A program made the position numbers and the translations under genes. Below are positions 56,776 through 64,000 of a DNA stretch of 64,000 nucleotides, piece after piece (positions within the stretch are counted from its first letter, which is position 1; every line of letters starts with the position of its first letter). The notes beneath the pieces are model-generated. The model did not search any database, was not told the origin of the DNA, and saw only the letters and a list, made by a program, of their open reading frames with translations. This DNA comes from Laetiporus sulphureus 93-53 (Eukaryota; Basidiomycota; Agaricomycetes; Polyporales; Laetiporaceae). Location: positions 51,210 to 115,209 of the forward strand of contig NW_024468592.1 in NCBI RefSeq assembly GCF_001632365.1. Direction: 5' to 3'.

Positions 56776-59083
56776 GAGGACGCCGTCAACTAATCGAGAA
56801 TGTGACTCAGCAACGGATATACAAAGTGCGTTGCGCCACCTACCGTTAGCAACGGACGTTTAGAGGGTCGCCACGCGCTAGATATCAAGCGAGATAATTA
56901 TATGTAGTTCGGGCTCTGCAGAACTTTATCAAGGACTTTTGGTAGGTGCAGTACCTGTTCACGCCTTACGCCGCTGATATATTAGCGCCCGAGACTGTCG
57001 GACGCCACGCGCTAGTAGGATCATGGGATCGTCAACGCTGTGACCACTACTTTAGAGAACGGAGAAAACGAACCTTACTAGCTTCAATTGTCCGTGAGTC
57101 CAGCTGGTGCAGTTATATCCACAAGAGGCACGTCGAGTGAAGCCAAGCGAGAAGATCACGGAGTGCCTGGCAGGTGAAACGGCCGAGCGCGGATTGTCTA
57201 ATCCTAGTTCTCCCTGTGAATAACCCACCAAACGAAGTCACGCAGAGACAGGAGATGACAACAACTGACTAAATACTAGAGCATGTGCGGCATTTGTGCG
57301 GTACGATCTGTCCCCGGAGGGTCAAAGCGAGTAAGGGCGGTACTGCGCCCAGTCGCCTTGTGGAGATATGGGTGGGCTAGGAGCGCCTCGACGTGCCGAC
57401 AGCCGCCCGGGAATCAAGTAGAGAAGGCAGTGCGGGAAGTCACGGATGCCGTCTGCGATAGACGGCTGATGCGAATCAAGGCTTCTCACTGCGACGGTGC
57501 ATATTTGAAGAGGAGAAGTTACTATGAATGTACTACAGCCATACCGACCAACGTACGTAGCCATGCAACCGCCGTCAACAGCTCCATCGGCCACACCGTT
57601 TAGCAGCTTGTGAGCGGCCCAATAACCCCTGCGTGGTGACACGCCCGTACCTTCAGGGAGGTATACTTGACAATTATTACCTTAGGCCATGGAGACGACA
57701 GGCGGGACACCGCGGAAGGACCGGGAAGCGAGATGGCATTTCAGTAATAGAATGCAGGCGAGCCCACCGGAGGCCACAGCGAGTATGAGAATGCTGTGCA
57801 CACAAAAGGGGGCTGTGCATTCAAGATATAATGCATGCGACATCAAAAAATTGCGCGGAGAAAATTGCAAGTGCCAAGCCATGATCACAGGTAAAAGTCT
57901 GCTTGCAGAATGAGAGTTGCGAAGGTCACGTACACGACTCTGAGACAAAGTGCTGAGACAAAGTGTGGCGCCCACCTTGCTTGGGGCAAGGCTGAGTGAG
58001 CTTTTCGGCCGCGTCATCCTCTAAGAGTTCCAAGAGGAACGGCGCACGCTCTCTCCGCCGGGTAGACACGGCATCATGAAAAAGGTGCACGGAAGCAGCT
58101 GTGATGTAAAAATAGCTTTATTTCCCACCTACAGAAGACGAATGCGCACGATCAAATGCTGTCGAGACAGTATTTGAAAGCGAGTGGAGTGGATGCCGAG
58201 TGTGCCATCGAGGCGGTGATTCAGTGCCATAGTACAGCTCACTTCCGCGGATATTGACATTCATCATGATCGGCTGTCAAAGTAGGAGCAAATTGACATG
58301 AGCCACAGAGTGAAAAGAAATTCTGACGAGATTCACAGTTGTGGGCATGCATCAGCGTCGAGTGTCTTGCGTCAATACGCAATACGACAGTCAGTGCTGC
58401 AAGCTGTGCTGTTGCGTTCATATGCGGCCCCCTTTGATAAACGTCAGTCTAGTGGCAGTGAATGAAAAGATGGGCTTCGACCTTCTGTATATTCCTAGAT
58501 GGGAGCAATGGCACTAGAAGCAAATGGAGAAAAGCACGCGCGTCGGACGTTCGTCCAGTGACGTGCGTGCGTTAAATGCAGTGAGAAAAGAACAAGCTTG
58601 ACGTGGCTCTCCACGGTTGAAATGCTCACCAGAATTTACGCTTCGGTGCTTCATATCATCGGACTCCAATACTACAGCACGCTTCGTTTCACCTCGTGTT
58701 GCGAGCCGTCGGGAATGAACCTTTCGGAGCATATCGCAAGGCAAGCACTGGGGGTGCGAACTTCTGAATATCTGCAAGGCGCCGTTGTAGCTAAAACAAA
58801 ATTTTAAAAAAGCAACAGCGACGCAACAGGCAAGTTGCGATAAGACGAGTCGACATCTATCCTCCGTTGGTCGAGCAACAAGACAAGCAGAGCTACCCCA
58901 GTCTAGGCCGGAGAGCGTCAATAGAAGCCTTCCATTGCCAAGGTGGAAGGGGGGAGTGTATACGGCATTCCGAGCGAGATGGAGAGAACACACCTCTCAG
59001 TCACACTCTCCGTGTCAACGAGCTGCCACTGACTTGTATACACAGCTTTCGGGATATATAAGCACTGCCCAGGAAGAAAGACA
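56776..59083. other. Gene-poor intergenic
   Basis: No gene supported. A 13-bp direct repeat (CTGAGACAAAGTG) occurs in tandem near 57936-57963. The following stretch to 61.1 kb holds broken coding fragments. Confidence 0.45.
59055..59062 (+). promoter_or_regulatory. TATA-like element before the small broken ORF
   Basis: TATATAAG lies 22 bp before the ATG at 59084. It is close to the ideal consensus, but no intact gene follows. Confidence 0.35.
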
Positions 59084-59275
59084 ATGGATCCCACGGAGCT
59101 GAGGTTTAAACGAAAAGCCATTAACCGGTTATTCCACTATTAGGACCGTTGTGAATCAAAAGCGGCGGCCTTCAACCAGCAAGTCTTAGTCCATCGAGAG
59201 GCCGCAGAAACACTGACCAAAATCGAGTATGCACAGTCCCAACATTTTGCCAAGCTGAAGCTAGAAGTAAAATAA
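59084..59275 (+). pseudogene. Small coding-like frame with an internal TAG
   Basis: From ATG at 59084, one frame runs 63 codons to TAA with a single TAG at 59141-59143 (codon 20). The product is strongly helical and amphipathic (KAAAFNQQVLVHREAAETL, then KIEYAQSQHFAKLKLEVK). It looks like coding sequence by composition, but I do not recognise it. The internal stop may be a CAG to TAG change. It could be a relic of a repeat or a short gene. Confidence 0.3.
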
Positions 59276-60482
59276 AATGAAGTCGTGAAGACTAGTGCCA
59301 TGTCACCGGCGTGACAAATGCGTAACGTCACACATTTGCGTCACATATGATGCGGCCACAACGCGGTTTAGTTCAACAATGTTCAATATTCAATGTTCAA
59401 CCGCTTACTTGGGGGTGTCGGCGCTGCATCCGCACGCCCGGGTCCGAATGACCACGAGGATGTTCCCACAGGGGAGAATGGATAACTCAGTTCATTTATG
59501 GTAGCAGGAAAGATACAAAAATTCAGATCGAGTAGGACGGAAGGGCAGAGTAGTTTACAATTACATAACACTCGATGTACAACAGTTGGCATCAGCAAAA
59601 CTAAGCCAGGAACCTCCCAATCACAACGGGGAACGATTTCTGCATTTCTTGTAGACTAACCAGCTTACAGGCAACAACATCTGTCACCTCGAGTACATGT
59701 GAGGCCACGAACTCATACAACGTAGCGAAACAACAACTATCACATACTATTATAATGTAGAAGAGAATGTACCACAGCATCCACATTACGATTGACATGT
59801 TTCAGACTCATGCCATGCACTTCGATGAGTTTAGTAATGGTGACTAGTTCTAGTTGAGTGTGCCAAAGTTTCCACCCATCCTTATGCACCATGTCAATGT
59901 TCTTGAAGTGAGTGTATCGTGTACAGGAGACGAGTATCAGCGGAAAACGGAGCAGAAATGCACGCTAACTCACACACCATAAAAACATTGGAGCATCGCA
60001 GACCAACTCCCTCAGACAATAGAGACACACTGTTGAACGCGACAGACATGCGGGCGATACGCTGCCTTTCACACTAAAAAAGCAGTTGCAGGCATCGCTG
60101 CGTGACAAACAACCACACAACAAAAAGCGAGAGACAGACAACATCAACAAAGTCAAGCAGTCACAATAGCAGTAAACAGCAGCCACGTATGAACACATGC
60201 GGATGCCAGCAGAACAGGGATCAATCGCCACAAGCACACTGAAACATTCGGGGCACTCACGCAGCCACAAGCATGGGAAACGGGCAACGAGGGTCATGAT
60301 AATGTAAGCACATGCTCTGCAATAGCTCGCTATAACCTGAATGACTAGGGTCATTCGGAACTACTAAAGTTGAACATTGAAGCTTGAAGACTAGCCTCAT
60401 GGAAAAATATGCTGCAAATAATTCTTATCGTATGTGCTGTCTGTTCGGTGTTGTCTCTAGACTGAGTCTACTGAGCTGGATC
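59276..60482. other. Non-coding stretch
   Basis: Contains a short repeat of TTCAATATTC / AATGTTCAA around 59377-59400. No gene seen. Confidence 0.4.
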
Positions 60483-60486
60483 ATGA

Positions 60487-60960
60487 ATGGAACCCTCTAT
60501 TGGTATGGAGAACTGCATCATGGCTGACGACCCCACGAACTCATCTGAGATCGGGAGATCAAAGTTTCCATATGGGCTGGAATGCTGAGTACCAGATTGT
60601 TGGCATCATCCAGAACCGTGAATATTTGGAAAATGACTGGAGCAAAGTCATCAATCCATGAAGGCCGCCAACGAAGTGCATGAATATGGATTAGGCATGG
60701 CTATACCATGGCTTGAAAGAAATAGAGCAGTTGATGATGCAAGGCCTGTGCAAAACGTAGTTGAACTCCAAGACGGAACTGTGCTCAATGCCGACAAGCT
60801 CTCAGGAGAGGAAAAAATAGACCTGCTCTGGACGTGTAACTGTGCACTTCGGGGCCGAGGTCCTCATGTGCTGTATGACTGTCTATCCTTACGATACAAA
60901 ACCATGGATAGGCATTCATCGTGCCCCTCATCAATTTCACGGAGCAGTACAAAACGATAA
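60487..60960 (+). pseudogene. Frameshifted coding fragment of unknown family
   Basis: Three open pieces in three frames read as one product if two single-base losses are assumed, near 60577-60580 and near 60658. Pieces: MADDPTNSSEIGRSKFPYG, then WNAEYQIVGIIQNREYLEND, then AANEVHEYGLGMAIPWLERN and KIDLLWTCNCALRGRGP. The composition is protein-like across all three. I do not recognise the family. It lies next to transposon sequence, so it may be a repeat-borne gene that has decayed. Confidence 0.4.
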
Positions 60961-61142
60961 TGTCGAGGTCATTTGTGATGTAAGTGCATTGTGATGTCAT
61001 GCAACGAGTGGCATCTGATAACTTTTTAGAGAAAGCAAACTGCTTTCGGAGTACTGATCGCGACTAGGAATGAATTCTGGGTATGTACAGCCTCCCACTC
61101 TATATCTCAATTTGTGTAATGTAGGCTCATGAGATAAATACA
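60961..61142. other. Spacer before LINE 3' end
   Basis: Short non-coding stretch between the frameshifted fragment and the poly(A) end of the LINE. Confidence 0.4.
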
Positions 61143-61284
61143 GTTTTTTTTTGGTACATTTATTTGTAGACCACGCTATGCGCGGTGGTAGGGATAGATA
61201 CAAAGGTGTTCCAGACAATGAAGTGTCGATGCCGGGGTGGTGAACATTAGGGAGAGGAGCCACTAGGGCAAGAGAATGGGTAAC

Positions 61285-63835
61285 CTATCCAGGATCAGGT
61301 GGAGCCAGTGAGGCCACCGTGAAAGAAGTCATAACAGAAATAAAGGAAGCAAGCCGCTGAATGCCCTGTGGGTGGGTCCAGAGGCAGCAGAGGTCCAGCG
61401 GGGTCGGGTTCGGGTTGCGAAGGAGCAGGTGCCGTGCATGTGCATGGATAGGGCAGCGCAGCATGACATGTTCACGAGTGCTGGGGGTGGTGAGATCGCA
61501 CCGACAGGGGGCGCTGTGAAAGTAGAGAGCAGGTCCTCCAGTACCAAACATGGAGGAGAAGTAAGGGGCGACATAGCCCTTGCCGGTGAGGGCTTGGGTC
61601 AGGTGGGCTTCAACATCGCGCTCATAGTATTTAGAAGTAAAAATGGGATACAGCTTCTGAGACGGCAGAGACCGCCAGGCAGAACGGAGTGCAGTGGAAC
61701 GATCAGTGAAATGGTACTCGCATTGCCAGGAGGTGGTCGCTCGCTCACGTGCCCAGCACCTGACCCACGTAAGGGTGGGCAGGACACCATCAGGATGGGA
61801 CGTGCCTGCCTTGGCTAAGCAGTCTGCCACTTCATTTTCCAGTACACCACGGTGGCCAGGGACCCATAGCAGAGAAAGTTTCAAAAGAGGATAGCACACC
61901 ATGAGAGGGGTGAGAAGTGCTCAGAAGCGAATGGAGAAAGGTTGGCCGCTATGCGGGCACAGCGACAAAATGTTTGAAAGTGCAGAGCAGTTGTCCGCAC
62001 AGAGATAGAGATGATGGATATGAGGGTAGGTCTCCAGAAAACTGGCAAAGTGGCTGGAGACCGCCATTATTGCGAATAGTTCTGAATCGTAGACCTCTGT
62101 GTGGTGGCTGAGGCCCTATGCCTGCTCATATTTCACAGCCCTCTGGTGGATGATACATGCACCTGCACCTGCTCTCTGATGACGTGGTGCCGCTTCAGGT
62201 GTGTTGACCTGGGAACTGTCAGTGAAGACCCACAGGTCATCAGGGGATGGGATAGAAGAATGGAGAAGGGAAAAAAAGAAATCATTAAGGTAAGAGGTGA
62301 AGCCCTCCTTCATTGGGACCGGTATGATGAGCTCGATCCATGCACCCCAGGGATGGGTCGCCTCCCACGGCAGCTGCAGTCATGGGTCTAGGCGGGCAGC
62401 CTGGGCAGGGAGGTCCTATTCGAGGATGCTGACCACAGTGATTGCCTGGTGAATGGGAATGGTGGGGTTGAGTAAGGAGAAATTGGGCAGGTGGTGGGTG
62501 CAGTTGGCCGCCAGGCAGTGCAACACTGGGTGGTTGAGTGGGAGGGTGAGCAGCCGAGCAGTGGTGAGGCTGCTCAGTTCGTCAAGCTGCTGTCTCATGG
62601 GTAGGACACTGGAGATAAGGTTCAAAGCGACCTGGGGTGTGGACCGCCAGACGTCGAGGAACCATCTCAGGGCAGCAGTTTGTACCTGTTGGAGGGGCTG
62701 AAAGAGTGAGCGTGGCTCCCGGGGATTGTACCACACAGGGCTTTCAAAGGTCAAAACAGGAAGGATGGTGGTAAGGTATAGAAGATGGGCTTGTGCCACC
62801 GTCATGCCCCGTTGGGTAAGGCTCCAACATTTCTATCTATATACTATGTTAAATAGTTTTAACTGCTTACTATATCTGTTTATTTACAGATTGGGCTGTA
62901 TATAGTAAATAGATGTTTATATATAGTATAAATAGTTTAATGATGACATGAGGCTATTGAGTGCACGATTGATAGATTTGACAGTGCAACAGTGAGCCAA
63001 TTGAAAGTCATAGTGTTTGATAGAAGCCACCACTGACAGTTGATCATCATATAGACTCATGAACATGAGTTTCTTGTTATTTTTTGTATGACATGAGATT
63101 TTCTTGTCATTCGTGGTGCAAGTGTTGAAGTTGAATGCTTGTTTTCTGCTCACTATCATGTGTGTGTTGATGCACCCAGCTCCTTAAGGGTCCCAACAAT
63201 CACAGAGGCTGCTCACAGGTGAGTAGAACTCCACTAAGAGATAGGACAAAAAAACTATATAAACTTTATATAAACTGTTTATACTACATATATACCAACT
63301 GTTTACTATATACTATTTATGTACACCTCAGGAGTGTAAATAGTATAAATAGTTGGAGCCTTACCGTTGAGTGTTGGCGAGCATGCAGAAAGCGACTACA
63401 TGAGAGGTGGCGCACGAGGTCATCACTCTGATGTGATGGGTGAATTGGAGGTGGCGGTCATACCAAATGCCAAGCCAGCGAAGGTACATCGCAGGCCAGA
63501 TGATGACCTCCTGCCCTTGCCATTGGATGATAAGGACGGGGTTGATGTGCAAGGAGTGATGCAGGGAGGTAAAGTGAACCATCTTGGTTTTGGCCATGCC
63601 AATGGTGAGCCCGAGACGGGTAAGGGTATTACCAATGTAAGGCAGGGTATGCGCAATGATAGCTGCATTTTTGTTTAGAGAAGGAGAGACAATAAGGAGC
63701 ACGAAGTCATCGACGTATCCCGCAGTGGCCTGCTGGGGATGGACGAAAGGATTAAGACCGGTGTAGAGTGAAGAAGAATAGACAGATGAAAGAATGGGGG
63801 ATAAGGACGAGCCTGTGGGATGCTCAGGGCAGCAA
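61285..63835 (-). pseudogene. LINE RT-RNase H reading frame, broken
   Basis: Past the nested element, the frame from RT through RNase H is continuous, but with four in-frame stops: TAG after VVSILE, TGA after AARLDP, TAG after KYEQA and TGA before ALLTPLMV. In addition, the conserved IPQGS-SLSPIL motif has a one-base deletion near 63811, shifting between SIPQ and GSSLSPIL. Each stop could have come from a single C-to-T change (CAG to TAG, CGA to TGA). The product would not be functional. Confidence 0.8.
62814..63365. mobile_element. 552-bp AT-rich terminal-inverted-repeat element (MITE-like) nested in the LINE
   Basis: Perfect 14-bp terminal inverted repeats: GGTAAGGCTCCAAC at 62814-62827 and its reverse complement at 63352-63365. 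Flanking 4-bp duplications GTTG at 62810-62813 and 63366-63369. Removing the element with one duplication restores the LINE frame exactly (ANTQRGMTVAQAH), proving insertion. The interior is AT-rich, with TATA-rich subterminal repeats and no convincing ORF, so it is non-autonomous. The terminal repeat includes GGTAAGG, a splice-donor-like sequence. Confidence 0.9.
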
Positions 63836-64000
63836 CTGGGTATGCCGGACTGTTATGAAGCGTTCCCTGCTAGAACGTTCAGAACCACGTGTGCTTTCTC
63901 ACACATACTAGTCCACAACATGGACAGAGACCTAAATATACCTAACATCTCCAATAGTCAGGCAGACTATTAGCAGGGTTTATAGTGTGGTCAAGCCTAG

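Larger units (their letters stand above)
61143..64000 (-). mobile_element. Non-LTR retrotransposon (LINE), degenerate, with nested insertion
   Basis: A minus-strand LINE with reverse transcriptase followed by RNase H. The 3' end is marked by a poly(A) tail, seen on the plus strand as poly(T) at 61143-61151. The RT part includes SLSPILSSVYSSSLYTG and AGYVDDFVLLIVSPS with the YVDD catalytic box. The RNase H part includes LWVFTDSS, SELFAI, CADN and LLWVPGHRGVLENEVADCLA, covering the acidic residues and the GHxG block. This order is like Tad1/I-type elements of fungi. The 5' part is not visible; the element may be truncated near 63.86 kb or continue past the window. A 552-bp element is inserted in it. 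The whole is inactive (see the pseudogene entry). Confidence 0.85.

Noticed and set aside
62917..63159. 80-codon frame inside the 552-bp nested element
   Set aside because: AT-rich composition with no transposase motifs; too short and unconserved-looking to call a gene.
1..64000. tRNA genes and CRISPR arrays
   Set aside because: A visual scan for B-box sequences on both strands and for regularly spaced repeats found none; the genome is eukaryotic, so CRISPR is not expected.

Overview
The window reads as nuclear DNA of a filamentous basidiomycete, most likely an Agaricomycete (inference). Genes lie on both strands and are cut by many short GT-AG introns, mostly 45-65 nt. The content fits: tandem secreted glutaminase-type genes, a Ste12 homeodomain protein with C2H2 zinc fingers, a Crinkler-kinase and a LINE-type retrotransposon. 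There are no operons. I rebuilt exons by matching splice sites and reading frame to known families; joins are sequence-supported but not transcript-tested.

Layout, left to right. 1-7.8 kb: three tandem minus-strand copies of a secreted GtaA-like glutaminase, the first cut by the window edge. 8.6-10.5 kb: a BTB/POZ protein and SRP9. 12.5-14.8 kb: heat shock factor. 16.2-19.0 kb: a Crinkler N-terminal domain joined to a protein kinase, split by a 100-N assembly gap. 19.4-20.9 kb: mitochondrial 2-oxodicarboxylate carrier. 21.1-25.0 kb: Mcd4/PIG-N of GPI-anchor synthesis. 25.3-26.8 kb: UBE2S-like E2. 27.6-29.4 kb: OTU deubiquitinase. 29.9-30.8 kb: unrecognised protein with a PPxY-type motif. 31.2-33.2 kb: multi-RRM protein, probably mitochondrial. 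33.2-33.8 kb: a possible small Cys-rich gene. 34.1-38.5 kb: glycogen phosphorylase with about 30 exons. 39.1-42.3 kb: Msb1/Mug8-like protein. 42.3-48.2 kb: a coding desert. 48.2-52.0 kb: Ste12. 52.5-54.7 kb: ESCRT-II Vps36. 55.5-56.8 kb: F-box protein. 57-64 kb: gene-poor, with broken coding fragments and a dead LINE that carries a nested 552-bp terminal-inverted-repeat element.

Most genes are ordinary housekeeping or regulatory genes with no shared pathway. The most notable items are the Crinkler-kinase, the nested element whose inverted repeat contains a splice-donor-like sequence, micro-exons of 5-18 nt in several genes, and the triplicated glutaminase locus in which one copy uses a GC-AG intron.
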